This document shows positions 9,505 to 18,283 of a stretch of 64,000 nt of DNA, piece after piece. Below the pieces are notes generated by a model. That model was not told the DNA's origin. It saw nothing but the letters and a program-made list of their open reading frames with translations, and ran no database searches. Made by a program: the position numbers and the translations under genes. Within the stretch, counting starts at the first letter, position 1; each line of letters starts with the position of its first letter. Source of the stretch: RU20A sp042610495 (GTDB lineage Bacteria; Pseudomonadota; Alphaproteobacteria; Rhizobiales; Rhizobiaceae); assembly GCF_042610495.1 (NCBI RefSeq), contig NZ_JBHGAP010000005.1, forward strand, positions 158,330 through 222,329, given 5' to 3'.

Positions 9505-10200
9505 TCACACGACGGCGCGCACACGCTCGACGATCTCGGCAATTACCGGATCGGCATCATGCTCGGGGCGCCGGGCCCGCACGAGGCAGGCCTCGGAGCG
9601 CAGGATGACGCCATCGGAGAGAACCTTGAGGTGGTTCGCGTGGAGCGTCGAGCCCGTGGAGGTGATGTCCACGATGATATCGGCCGAGCCGGAGGCGGGT
9701 GCGCCCTCGGTGGCGCCGAGGCTTTCGACGATGCGGTAAAGCTGGATGCCGTGGCGCTGGGAGAAGAACTGCTGCGTCAGCCGCCAGTACTTGGTGGCGA
9801 CCGTGAGGCGGCGCTGGTGGCGGGCGCGGAAATCGGCGGCGACATCGGCAAGGTCGGCCATTGTATCCACGTCGAGCCAGATTTCCGGCACGGCGACGAC
9901 GACGTCCGCATGGCCGAAGCCGAGGCGGGCGGAAAATTCGACGCGGCTCTCCACTTCGGCCAGGCCTTCGCGCACCAGATCCTCGCCGGTAACGCCGAAA
10001 TCGACAGTGCCGGCGGCGATCTCGCGGGCAATCTCCGAGGCAGAGAGGAAGGCGATCTCGATATCCTCGCGTCCATCCACGCGGCCGCGATAGGAGCGGT
10101 CATTGCCGACGGCGACGACGGGCAGGCCGGCGCGGGCGAGGATGGCCGAGCAATCCTCCTTCATGCGTCCCTTGGACGGCAGGCCGATGGTGACGGTCAT
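9505..10200 (-). CDS. hisG: ATP phosphoribosyltransferase catalytic subunit, short form
   Basis: 231 residues, the length of the short HisG_S form that lacks the C-terminal regulatory domain and needs HisZ. It catalyses the first step of histidine synthesis, ATP + PRPP to phosphoribosyl-ATP. Visible motifs are TIGLPSKGRM at the start, FGVTGEDLVRE near residue 88 and the PRPP loop segment ADIIVDITSTGSTLHAN near residue 175. Its start overlaps the hisZ stop by four bases (ATGA), so the two subunits are translationally coupled and their stoichiometry is probably linked. Confidence 0.96.
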   Translation of the reverse strand: MTVTIGLPSKGRMKEDCSAILARAGLPVVAVGNDRSYRGRVDGREDIEIAFLSASEIAREIAAGTVDFGVTGEDLVREGLAEVESRVEFSARLGFGHADVVVAVPEIWLDVDTMADLADVAADFRARHQRRLTVATKYWRLTQQFFSQRHGIQLYRIVESLGATEGAPASGSADIIVDITSTGSTLHANHLKVLSDGVILRSEACLVRARRPEHDADPVIAEIVERVRAVV

Positions 10201-11339
10201 TCTCCCGCCCTCCCCTCGTTGATGGCGGTCTCGATGCGGTCCAGCCAGAGCGCGAAGCCGACGGCGGGAATGCGGTCGGCAGCCCCCAGCAGCGTCAGCA
10301 GCCGGTCGAACCGGCCGCCGCCGGCCAGCACCGCAGCCGCCCCCTTCACCGTCACCTCGAAGACGAGGCCGGTATAGTAATCGAGCGGACGGCCGAAGGC
10401 GGCGCGGTAGGTGACGATGGCGGGATCGACGCCGGCATTGCGGATGGCCGCCACGCGCGCATCGAAGCGCGCGAGTGCTGCGGCGATATCGAGGCCGGAG
10501 CGTTCGGCAAAGGCAAAGAGCGCGGCCGGCGCTTCCGCGAGCGGGATATCGAGGCGGAGGAACTCCGTCAGCAGGCCGTGGGTGCGGGCATCGAGGCGGA
10601 TGCTTTCCAGCTCCAGCTTTTCCTTCAGCCGCCTTGCGATTTCGGCCGGGCTGCGGCTGGCATTGGTGGAATAGCCGGTCGCCTGCATGGTGGCGTCGAT
10701 ATGGGCGGCAAGGCCTGCCTCATCCTCCAGCAGGCCGCGGATGGCGAGCTTTTCGAGCTCAGGATTGAAGACTTCCGCCTTTTCCGGGTCCGACAGCGCT
10801 TCGAGCAGGCGGGCGAGATGGGCCTGGTTGCCGAAGGCGTGGATGAGCCGCTTCTGCCAGCCGGCCGGCAGGCCGCAGGCCGCCACCACCGCCTCGAAGA
10901 CGCCCTGATCGCCAAGCGTGACGGCAAGCCGCTGGTCGGGCAGCCGGCGGGCGAGCACGCGGACCGCATCGGCCACCGCGCGGGCATCGGCGCTTGCCAT
11001 ATCGGGATCGCCGAGATCCTCGATGCCAGCCTGGTAGAATTCGTTGCCGCCTTCGCGGCGCTGGCGGAAGACTTCGCCGAGATAGGCATAGCGCTTCGGC
11101 GTGCCGGTGGCGGTCTCGATGTGGCGCAGGCAGACGGGAATGGTGAATTCCGGGCGCAGGCACAGGCTCTCGCCCGTCTCGCTTTCCGTCAGGAAGATGC
11201 GGCGGCGCAGGTCTTCGCCCGCCATGTCGAGAAAGGGCGCGGCCGGCTGGATGACGGGCGTATCCACCCGCTCGGCCTTCAGGGCCGCCAGATCTTCGGC
11301 GAGCGCGGGGGCGAAGGCGGGCAGGTTGATCAGGGGCAT
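10197..11339 (-). CDS. hisZ: ATP phosphoribosyltransferase regulatory subunit HisZ
   Basis: 380 residues resembling a class-II histidyl-tRNA synthetase catalytic core without the anticodon-binding domain. Motifs are VDTPVIQPAAPFLD, RRRIFLTESETGESLCLRPE (motif-2-like) and FGRPLDYYTGLVFEV. HisZ assembles with short HisG and confers histidine feedback control; it does not aminoacylate tRNA. It lies in tandem with hisG and, beyond a repeat pair, with its paralogue hisS, an arrangement common in Rhizobiales. Confidence 0.95.
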   Translation of the reverse strand: MPLINLPAFAPALAEDLAALKAERVDTPVIQPAAPFLDMAGEDLRRRIFLTESETGESLCLRPEFTIPVCLRHIETATGTPKRYAYLGEVFRQRREGGNEFYQAGIEDLGDPDMASADARAVADAVRVLARRLPDQRLAVTLGDQGVFEAVVAACGLPAGWQKRLIHAFGNQAHLARLLEALSDPEKAEVFNPELEKLAIRGLLEDEAGLAAHIDATMQATGYSTNASRSPAEIARRLKEKLELESIRLDARTHGLLTEFLRLDIPLAEAPAALFAFAERSGLDIAAALARFDARVAAIRNAGVDPAIVTYRAAFGRPLDYYTGLVFEVTVKGAAAVLAGGGRFDRLLTLLGAADRIPAVGFALWLDRIETAINEGRAGE

Positions 11340-11392
11340 GGGCGGGGTCCGGTCTGTGGGGCGCTTCTCATGTCAGCAGGGAGATTGCGGCG

Positions 11393-11579
11393 ATACCCCC
11401 CTCTGTCACTTCGTGACATCTCCCCCACAAGGGGGGAGATCAGTCGGAGTGCTTGGCAATGATCAGCACCAAACCGCGCGCCTTCGCTGCACTCAAACAC
11501 CGGCGAGGAACCACTGCGCCCGCGCCCAGCCCATCTCCCCCCTTGCGGGGGAGATGTCCGGCAGGACAGAGGGGGGTAC
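11393..11579. repeat. Paired inverted RIME-like palindromes
   Basis: The 266-base gap between hisS and hisZ holds two copies of one palindromic unit in opposite orientation. One arm is ACCCCCCTCTGTC... with TCTCCCCCACAAGGGGGGAGA at about 11420-11440. The other is TCTCCCCCCTTGCGGGGGAGA at about 11534-11554 followed by GGACAGAGGGGGGTA. The pair encloses roughly 90 bases of unique sequence. A very similar pair is present at 19009-19179. Confidence 0.8.
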
Positions 11580-11605
11580 GCCACGATCACGGGCACGGAA
11601 GATCC

Positions 11606-13087
11606 TCACCCCTGCCGGGCACGATCCTCGGCCTGGGCGGCGAGGATTTCGGCGACTCTGGCGACGAGGTCGGCTTCGGGCACGACGATCTGGGCGACGC
11701 GGGCTTCGCGCCATTCGGTGTTGTCGGTGATCTCGCCGGAGAGGCGCTTGCCCTCGATGAGATCCTTGATCTGCACGACGCCTTCCGCCCGCTCGTCACC
11801 ACCCTGGATGATGGCGACGGGGCAGTTGCGGCGGTCGGCATATTTCAGCTGGTTGCCGAACTTCTTCCAGTTGCCCTGGTACATTTCGGCGCGGATGCCT
11901 GCATTGCGCAGCTGCTGCGTGAAGCGCTGGTAGCGGCCCATGGCCTCCACATCGCCATCCATGACGGTGACGAGCACGGGCGCGACAACCTCTTCCGTGC
12001 CGAGCTTGCCGAGGTTCTTCAGCGCCGTCATCAGGCGCGAGACGCCGATGGAGAAACCGGTGGCCGGCACGGGCTGGCCCATGAAGCGCGACACGAGCCC
12101 GTCATAACGCCCACCGCCGCCGACCGAGCCGAAGACGACCTTCTCGCCCTTCTCGTTGGTGACGGCGAAGGTGAGTTCGGCTTCGAAGACGGGGCCGGTG
12201 TAGTATTCGAGGCCGCGGATGACGGAGGGGTCGATCTTGATGCGCTCTTCGCCATATCCGGCAGACCTGACCATCGTCTCGATGTTCATGAGTTCGCCCA
12301 GGCCGTCCGCGTAGAGCTGGCTGGACGGCTGGACATCCTCGTTCTTGAGATAACCGATGATGAAATCGATCTGCGTATCGGAAAGGCCGGCGCCCTTGGT
12401 GAAATCACCGGACTCGTCCTTGCGGCCGGGGCCGAGCAGAAGACGGACACCGTCGAAACCGAACTTGTCGAGCTTGTCCACCGCCCGCAGCACGCCGAGG
12501 CGGCGGCCGGCATTGTCGTCACCGCCGAGATCGGCACTTTCCATGACACCGTCGATCACCTTCCGGTTGTTGACCCGGATCACATAGTCCCCGCGCTTGA
12601 TGCCCAGCGCTTCCATCGTGTCGGCCATCATCATGCACATTTCGGCATCGGCCTGCACGCCGGCGGCGCCCACCGTGTCGGCGTCGAACTGCATGAACTG
12701 GCGGAAGCGGCCGGGGCCGGGCTTTTCGTTGCGGAAGACGTAGCCGGCGCGGTAGGTGCGGTAGGGAAGCTGGATCTCCTGGAAGTTCTCCGCCACATGG
12801 CGGGCGAGCGGCGCGGTCAAGTCGTAGCGCAGGCTCATCCACTGCTCGTCATCGTCCTTCAGCGAGAAGACGCCCTCGTTGGGGCGGTCGCTGTCGGGCA
12901 GGAACTTGCCGAGCGCATCGGTATATTCGAAGAGCGGCGTTTCGACCGGATCGAAGCCGTAGCGCTCGTAGACCTCGCGGATCTTCGCGGTCATCTCGTT
13001 CAGCGCGCGGATATCGGCCGCCTCGCGATCGACGAAACCGCGCGGCAGGCGGGCCTTGAGCTTCTGGGTCTTCTTCTTGTCGGACAT
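11606..13087 (-). CDS. hisS: Histidyl-tRNA synthetase (alphaproteobacterial type)
   Basis: 493 residues from ATG 13087, a class-II synthetase that charges tRNA-His. Motif 2 is FRNEKPGPGRFRQFMQFDAD and motif 3 is GGGRYDGLVSRFMGQPVPAT. The insertion and the unusual motif 2 (E. coli-like enzymes have FRxERPQxGRxRQFxQ) place it in the divergent HisRS group known from many alphaproteobacteria, whose tRNA-His lacks the G-1 base. The C-terminal domain begins near residue 380 (VAPVLVTVMDGDVEAM) and binds the anticodon. It is the first gene of a minus-strand run hisS-hisZ-hisG, separated from hisZ by repeats. Confidence 0.95.
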   Translation of the reverse strand: MSDKKKTQKLKARLPRGFVDREAADIRALNEMTAKIREVYERYGFDPVETPLFEYTDALGKFLPDSDRPNEGVFSLKDDDEQWMSLRYDLTAPLARHVAENFQEIQLPYRTYRAGYVFRNEKPGPGRFRQFMQFDADTVGAAGVQADAEMCMMMADTMEALGIKRGDYVIRVNNRKVIDGVMESADLGGDDNAGRRLGVLRAVDKLDKFGFDGVRLLLGPGRKDESGDFTKGAGLSDTQIDFIIGYLKNEDVQPSSQLYADGLGELMNIETMVRSAGYGEERIKIDPSVIRGLEYYTGPVFEAELTFAVTNEKGEKVVFGSVGGGGRYDGLVSRFMGQPVPATGFSIGVSRLMTALKNLGKLGTEEVVAPVLVTVMDGDVEAMGRYQRFTQQLRNAGIRAEMYQGNWKKFGNQLKYADRRNCPVAIIQGGDERAEGVVQIKDLIEGKRLSGEITDNTEWREARVAQIVVPEADLVARVAEILAAQAEDRARQG

Positions 13088-13207
13088 GGTCGGCCGCGCC
13101 TTCAAATGCAGGAGGAAAGTGCCGGCTTCCTAGCGGATTGAAAGCCTTGCGACAAGGCTGGTGGGCGCGGGGTTTCCCGCCGGGCGGCTGGCGGGCGCCG
13201 CGCCGTC

Positions 13208-13867
13208 TCAGACGGGCCTGCCGAGATCGTCCCAGGTGTGAAGGACCACGCCTTCCTGAACGGTCGCCTGCGACTTCGGCATGAGGATGGAATGGCTCTC
13301 GCAGCGCACCTCGCCCGTGTAGCCGGCATGCATGACGATGCGCTTGCGCTGCACCATGCCGGCCGGGAGGAAGGTGTTGGTCATGGCCGTGCCGCCGAAG
13401 AATTCGGCCGAGGCGATCTCGTGGCGGCGCAGAGCCGCCCAGAGGCCGCGATCCTCCACCAGCATGGCATAGGGACCGGCGAGGTAGCGGCGGATCGACT
13501 CGCCGACGAGGGGGCGCAATTGCGGCGTCTCCAGATATTCGCGCCGGGAGCCGACGAGGTAGCGGATATCCTCGCCTTCCCACAGGTTGCGGCTTTCGCG
13601 CGACTGGGCAACGTTGCGCACCAGCGTTGCCGCATCGTGGCTGTCGGCGCGGCGCATGAAATCGATGATGGCGCCGATGGCGCGCAGGTCCGGTCGCGCC
13701 ACGCCACGCTCCCAGCGCGAGACGGTGGGCAGGGATACACCGAGTTTCCAGGCAATGTCGGACTGGGACAGGCCCATCTTCAGCCGATAGGCGCGCAGGT
13801 GGGCAATCAGATCCGTGACGGCGGACGACAAGGATGTCGCGCTGGAAAATGCACCTTCCGATTGCAT
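13208..13867 (-). CDS. XRE-family transcriptional regulator
   Basis: About 219 residues from ATG 13867 (a GTG at 13882 is also in frame). A helix-turn-helix of the Cro/CI type spans about residues 20-75: LRAYRLKMGLSQSDIAWKLG then SLPTVSRWERGVARPDLRAI. The C-terminal half has no domain I can name; it ends HAGYTGEVRCESHSI...VVLHTWDDLGRPV. It is a DNA-binding regulator of unknown targets. It lies head-to-head with the gene at 13901 with a very short intergenic space, so autoregulation affecting both is possible. Confidence 0.82.
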   Translation of the reverse strand: MQSEGAFSSATSLSSAVTDLIAHLRAYRLKMGLSQSDIAWKLGVSLPTVSRWERGVARPDLRAIGAIIDFMRRADSHDAATLVRNVAQSRESRNLWEGEDIRYLVGSRREYLETPQLRPLVGESIRRYLAGPYAMLVEDRGLWAALRRHEIASAEFFGGTAMTNTFLPAGMVQRKRIVMHAGYTGEVRCESHSILMPKSQATVQEGVVLHTWDDLGRPV

Positions 13868-13900
13868 AAACTCAATATCCACGTATCAATGGTTTATTGA

Positions 13901-14548
13901 ATGATCAATGTACCCGCTTTCGACAGCGATTCCAGTCCTTTAAAATTGCCTATGACGCAATCTGGCAGTATCTCCGACCGGCGCGGCGCGCCTGGGACGG
14001 ATCACAGGCCATGTTCCGGGATTTTTGGCGTGAGCAGACGATCAGGAGCACCCGAGGCCTTTGGCAGGCCCGGCGAGAAGGGCGAGGACGCATGGCTGCC
14101 CGGCCATCCGTCGGCGGCACCTCGTCTTGCGGCAGACCGCGCGCTTGAAACCCTGCGCAGCAGCGTCATGGCGCGGGCCGCCGCCTTCGACTGGCTGGAA
14201 CGGCTGGCCGGCGACCCGACCGTTGCGGCGCGTTTCGACTGCAATCTCCTGACGGGCATCTACCGGCTCAGCGCGACAGCCGCGGCCATGCACGGGCTAG
14301 CCCCCGGTGAACGGGGCATCATGGATGTCGTCAGCATCTACGAGACCGCCGAGCGCGAGACGGTGCTCGAAACGCTGGAGCGCGCCACCGGCAAGCCCAT
14401 GCTGTTCAGCTATCGCGCACGGCGCGCCGGGGCACCCGGAGAACCGGCGCTCTTATGCCTCGGCCGCTCGACCTGCGGTGCGGACGGCATGACGAGCCTG
14501 CTCAGCGGCTATTTCCTTCTTCTCGACGAGCCGATCGACCTCGACTGA
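13901..14548 (+). CDS. Hypothetical protein with a PAS-like segment
   Basis: 215 residues from ATG 13901; there is no good ribosome site, and the first ~70 residues are low in order, so the true start could be downstream. From about residue 110 a segment GIYRLSATAAAMHGLAPGER, followed by YETAERETVLETLERA and MLFSYRARRAG, resembles the PAS domains of rhizobial sensor proteins. No kinase or output domain is attached. It is divergent from the XRE regulator with only about 30 bases between them. The PAS assignment is tentative. Confidence 0.55.
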   Translation: MINVPAFDSDSSPLKLPMTQSGSISDRRGAPGTDHRPCSGIFGVSRRSGAPEAFGRPGEKGEDAWLPGHPSAAPRLAADRALETLRSSVMARAAAFDWLERLAGDPTVAARFDCNLLTGIYRLSATAAAMHGLAPGERGIMDVVSIYETAERETVLETLERATGKPMLFSYRARRAGAPGEPALLCLGRSTCGADGMTSLLSGYFLLLDEPIDLD

Positions 14549-14635
14549 TCGTTCGTCGCCCGGCGCGCAGGCGGGACTTTACCGTCTCGGCATCGGCGCC
14601 TTGCGGCGGCCGCAAAGCTCGGCCATGGTGGCGGC

Positions 14636-15019
14636 ATGCGCTTCGTTGTGATGATCCTGATGATGCTGTCTGCCGCCGGCCTTGCCGGTGCGCCGGTGCA
14701 TGCGCAGGCCATGGCGCTCGCCGGTATTGGCAGCGTCCATCATCATGGCGCCGGGGAGCGGGGCGTGGCCGCCGCGGCAGCCGTGACCACCGGAGAAGCG
14801 CATCACGCCGCGGCCCATCCGCCGGCAGCGCCGGACGAGCGGCATGGCGGCTCGCACGCCAGCATGGCGGCCTGCGCGGCCTGCTTCGGAATTCCCACCC
14901 GCATCGTTCTCCCCTCTTGGCTGGCAGTCGGGGCCGAGAGGCTTGCACCCAGCCTTTCGGCGATCCTCCTGGGGCGCGGCGCAGCGCCGCCGTTCCGGCC
15001 GCCGCGGTCCTTCGCCTGA
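14636..15019 (+). CDS. Small secreted His-rich protein (possible metal-related)
   Basis: 127 residues with a clear N-terminal signal or anchor (MRFVVMILMMLSAAGLAGAP, with VHAQA as probable cleavage site). The mature part is rich in His and Ala (SVHHHGAG, EAHHAAAH) and contains MAACAACFGIPTR, a Cys pair resembling those of small copper-associated DUF2946-type proteins. It is immediately upstream of a DUF305 gene on the same strand. His and Cys content plus this neighbour suggest a periplasmic metal (copper) role. That is inference; the family call is weak. Confidence 0.5.
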   Translation: MRFVVMILMMLSAAGLAGAPVHAQAMALAGIGSVHHHGAGERGVAAAAAVTTGEAHHAAAHPPAAPDERHGGSHASMAACAACFGIPTRIVLPSWLAVGAERLAPSLSAILLGRGAAPPFRPPRSFA

Positions 15020-15135
15020 TCCTCCTTCACCATCACAGACCCCATCCGGCCGCCGCCCAGACCATCATGACGCCCCGATACCCGGGGCCATGGTCGTGAA
15101 CGCGTGCCGGGATTGAGAAGAGATTGGAACAGACA

Positions 15136-15567
15136 ATGACTGCTTACCTGACATCCTTCAGCCGCACCCGGCTTATGCCCGCCCTCGCCGCCGTGTCTTT
15201 CGCCTTCGCACCCGCGACCGCCATGGCGGCGGAAAAGCACGGCGACCACGGCACCCAGCATCATGACATGAGCAAGATGGACGCGATGGCACCGAAGGGG
15301 CCGGGCGCCGATGCCCCGTCCAGCAAGGCGTTTCAGGAGGCCAACAGCCGCATGCATGCGGACATGGCGATCGAATTTTCCGGGAAGGCCGATGTGGATT
15401 TCGTTCGCGGCATGATTGCCCATCACCAGGGCGCGATCGACATGGCAAAGGTCGAGCTTCAGTACGGCACCGACCCTGAAATCCGCAAGCTGGCCGAAGG
15501 CATCATTGCCGCGCAGGAAGCCGAAATCCGGCAGATGAAGGCCTGGCTCTCTCGCAACGGAGGCTAG
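15136..15567 (+). CDS. DUF305 family periplasmic protein
   Basis: 143 residues from ATG 15136. The signal peptide ends near AMAAEKHGD, followed by a His/Met-rich stretch (HGTQHHDMSKMDAM). The DUF305 core is at about residues 70-140: ANSRMHADMAIEFS, FVRGMIAHHQGAIDMAKVEL and EIIAAQEAEIRQM-type helices. The MIAHHQGAIDMA motif with paired His is diagnostic. DUF305 proteins are four-helix, ferritin-like periplasmic proteins often found near copper-resistance genes. The exact role is unknown. Confidence 0.88.
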   Translation: MTAYLTSFSRTRLMPALAAVSFAFAPATAMAAEKHGDHGTQHHDMSKMDAMAPKGPGADAPSSKAFQEANSRMHADMAIEFSGKADVDFVRGMIAHHQGAIDMAKVELQYGTDPEIRKLAEGIIAAQEAEIRQMKAWLSRNGG

Positions 15568-15619
15568 GGGTAAACAAGAGGATAGAGAATCCGGCGCTCA
15601 TGCGCCTTTGAAATGCGTC

Positions 15620-15649
15620 GTTCCGGGAGGCCCGCCTGCCTCCCGGAAC
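15620..15649 (+). terminator. Strong hairpin after the DUF305 gene
   Basis: GTTCCGGGAGGC (15620-15631) pairs perfectly with GCCTCCCGGAAC (15638-15649) around a six-base loop. It lies about 50 bases after the DUF305 stop. No T tract follows, so it may act as a processing or mRNA-stability hairpin rather than an intrinsic terminator. Confidence 0.5.
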
Positions 15650-15754
15650 GCACAGGACGACATTTCGCAAGACACGAAGCCCCAGCGCGAGGCGCCGACA
15701 GTGATCGGCAACCCCGGGTCCGCCACGACCAAGGCAGCGGTCTTGCGATGTGCG

Positions 15755-15967
15755 TCAGTAAGAGCGTGCACGGCTTGAAAAGGCGGATGAGTCCGCGGAA
15801 GCCTCGATCAGTGTGGCAGCGATAGCCCGTGCGAGGCGAAGGCTGCTTTCATGCAGTTCATTCCGGCTGCTGCCGCGCGCGGCCCGTACGAGGGTCAGTC
15901 CCTCGCGCTCGACAATCTCGCGCGCCTTGAAGCAGGCCCAGTCTTCGGTGGTCAACTTTGACGTCAT
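15755..15967 (-). CDS. Small hypothetical protein
   Basis: 70 residues from ATG 15967, preceded in the mRNA by GGGGAGATGAC. It starts MTSKLTTEDWACFKAREIVE and contains a run of helix-forming residues (LHESSLRLARAIAATLIEAS). No membrane segment or known motif. The ribosome site and codon use suggest it is real, but nothing indicates a function. Confidence 0.5.
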   Translation of the reverse strand: MTSKLTTEDWACFKAREIVEREGLTLVRAARGSSRNELHESSLRLARAIAATLIEASADSSAFSSRARSY

Positions 15968-16186
15968 GTCATCTCCCCAAGATGCCGATTCATTCAGCAC
16001 ACAGCGGCGCCCGCCGATACGAGCACGTACAGGATGTCCAACGCGAGACTGTGAAGTGATTTGCCGCTGATCCAGAAGCTAGCTGATTCAGTCGCTTTTG
16101 GAATCCCTAAAATGCCGAGCAGAGGTCGGAGAGGCGAAAAAACGAACTTTCGGTCAGCTTCACGCAAGTTTCGAGTCAGCCGCAAC

Positions 16187-16828
16187 TTACGGACGATGGA
16201 AAGAAGCCCGTTTGTGCTCCACGGCGGTCCGGCAGGCGCACCCTTCCAGGTGATCGTTGACCAGCCCCATAGCCTGCATGAACGCATAGACGGTGGTCGG
16301 GCCGACGAAGGTCCAGCCACGCTTCTTCAGGTCCTTGGATATGCGAACGGAGACGGCCGTCGTCGGGTTGGCGCGGATATGGGCGAGATCGATGACGGCC
16401 GGGCGCTCCTCCGGCGTGGGTTCATGGGACCAGAAGTAGCGGGCGAGCGAACCGAATTCGGCCTGCATCTCCAGCGCGCGGCGGGCATTGTTGATGGTGG
16501 AGACGATCTTGCCGCGGTGGCGCACGATGCCGGGATCGGCCACCAGCCGCTCCACATCCGCCTCGCCGAAGGCGGCGACGGACGGGATGTCGAAACCGGC
16601 AAAGCCGGCGCGGAACGCTTCGCGTTTCCTGAGGATGGTCAGCCAGGAAAGGCCGGACTGGAAGCCTTCCAGGCAGATCTTCTCGAACAGGCGCGTGTCA
16701 TCGCGAACGGGGTGGCCCCATTCGGTATCGTGATAGACGCGGTAGTCGGAAAGCCCGCCATGCCAGGCACAGGTCACGACGCCGTCTTCATCCGTTCTCA
16801 GGCCCTCGGCAACAGTGGGTTCCGTCAT
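16187..16828 (-). CDS. tag: DNA-3-methyladenine glycosylase I
   Basis: 213 residues from ATG 16828, preceded by AAGGAG. The enzyme excises 3-methyladenine from alkylated DNA in base excision repair. The N-terminal CAWHGG and YHDTEWGHPVRDDTRLFEK segments and the helix ICLEGFQSGLSWLTILRKRE are characteristic. FVGPTTVYAFMQAMGLVNDH and HLEGCACR lie at the C-terminus. Cys and His residues at both ends match the zinc-binding 'snap' of E. coli Tag. It is divergent from the L,D-transpeptidase gene. Confidence 0.95.
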   Translation of the reverse strand: MTEPTVAEGLRTDEDGVVTCAWHGGLSDYRVYHDTEWGHPVRDDTRLFEKICLEGFQSGLSWLTILRKREAFRAGFAGFDIPSVAAFGEADVERLVADPGIVRHRGKIVSTINNARRALEMQAEFGSLARYFWSHEPTPEERPAVIDLAHIRANPTTAVSVRISKDLKKRGWTFVGPTTVYAFMQAMGLVNDHLEGCACRTAVEHKRASFHRP

Positions 16829-17054
16829 ATCTTTCTCCTTCGCTCGCCGTTCCGGCCGCTTGCCGCCTGCCATTTACCTTCCGGAAACCATGGCGCTCAA
16901 CTGCTCGATAACCCTACCGAAAGGTTTGCGCCATCGATCGGAGTTTCACGACCCTGCGTTTACCATTCGCTTGCGCGCGGCTGCCACGATCCGGCCATTC
17001 GATGGCCCCGTGCCGGGCCTCATCCTTCGGCGAAAGGTTTTCAGCGTGCGCCCG

Positions 17055-18020
17055 ATGTTCAAGACCGCCTCTCTTTTTGCAACCCCTTTCGTTGCGCTCT
17101 CCCTGCTTGCCGCATCCTGCGGCATGGCAGAGGCCGGCGACCGCTATGCCAACCGCCCGCCTGTCATCGTCAGCCCGGATCTCGCGGCCCCGTGGCTGCT
17201 GCAGCTTGGCGTGCAAGACGGGGCCGTGCGGCCGGTCTATCGCCAGCAGCAGCGCGCCGCCACCCGTTACCAGGCGGGCGCCTACCAGCAAGGGCAGGCG
17301 CCGCAGCGGGTCTATCAGGGCCAGTATCAGCGGCCCTATCCGGGCCAGTATCAGGGCCAGTATCAGGCGCGCCGACAGCCGATGGACGGGCTGCCCGGTG
17401 TCAGCATGCGGCGCATCGACCGCGCCGGCGTTGCGCTGGGCGGCCAGATGCCGCGCCGGCAGGCCGTGCAGCCGCTCTATGCGCAGCCGGACGCGACGCA
17501 GCCGATGGACCAGCAGCAGGTGGCGGCGATCACCCGGGCCGGCGACCCCTCCCGCCGCGCCATCGACCCGAAGTTCCTGCCGCAGCAGGTGGCCTACGAG
17601 ACGGCCGAAAAGCCCGGCACGATCGTCATCGACACCAACAACCGCTTCCTCTACCTGGTGCAGGGCAATGGCGAGGCGCGACGCTACGGCGTGGGCGTCG
17701 GCAAGCCCGGCTTTGAATGGGCCGGCACGCACACGGTGACCCGCAAGGCCGAATGGCCGGACTGGAACCCGCCGCAGGAAATGATCGAGCGCGAGGCCGC
17801 CAAGGGCCATTTCCTGCCGGCCCGCATGGATGGCGGCCCGCAGAATCCGCTCGGCGCCCGCGCCATGTATCTCGGCTCCACCCTTTACCGCATCCACGGC
17901 ACCAATGCGCCCTGGACGATCGGCTATGCTGTCTCCTCCGGCTGCATCCGCATGCGCAACGAAGACGTGGTCGATCTCTACGAGCGCGTGAAGGTCGGCA
18001 CCCGCGTCATCGTGCAATAA
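17055..18020 (+). CDS. L,D-transpeptidase (YkuD family) with Gln/Tyr-rich linker
   Basis: 321 residues from ATG 17055 (GTG 17046 is an alternative). An N-terminal signal (FATPFVALSLLAASCGMAEA) directs it to the periplasm. A linker of about residues 65-115 repeats QYQ and GQYQ units. The YkuD catalytic domain covers the last ~130 residues: IVIDTNNRFLYLVQG, then YRIHGTNAPWTIG and the active-site SSGCIRM with nucleophilic Cys. Such enzymes form 3-3 peptidoglycan cross-links or attach proteins to peptidoglycan, important in Rhizobiales, which grow from the pole. A second LDT gene follows at 18284. Confidence 0.92.
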   Translation: MFKTASLFATPFVALSLLAASCGMAEAGDRYANRPPVIVSPDLAAPWLLQLGVQDGAVRPVYRQQQRAATRYQAGAYQQGQAPQRVYQGQYQRPYPGQYQGQYQARRQPMDGLPGVSMRRIDRAGVALGGQMPRRQAVQPLYAQPDATQPMDQQQVAAITRAGDPSRRAIDPKFLPQQVAYETAEKPGTIVIDTNNRFLYLVQGNGEARRYGVGVGKPGFEWAGTHTVTRKAEWPDWNPPQEMIEREAAKGHFLPARMDGGPQNPLGARAMYLGSTLYRIHGTNAPWTIGYAVSSGCIRMRNEDVVDLYERVKVGTRVIVQ

Positions 18021-18283
18021 CGCGGAAAGCGGCGGCACCGGTGCGCGGGGTGGCAGGACATCGCCACGGGCGCCCGGTCGCGGGGCTTCGAGGATGATCG
18101 CGTGATCACCAGCCTCCGACGCGACAACGTGCACGCGCCGGCCGGACCTGCGCCCAAAACCGCTCTTGTCATCCGGAATCGATGGGTTAGCCTGTGCATC
18201 GCGCTGGTGGGATGGCGGCGCACGGGAAAGGTGGAGCGGGCGGCAAGGCAGGTGCACGTTGCCCGGGGAGAAGGAATGACCGC

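Noticed and set aside
16061..17716. A 551-codon plus-strand open frame
   Set aside because: It is antisense to tag and then out of frame over the L,D-transpeptidase; its end is a repetitive Arg/Ala/Gly shadow.
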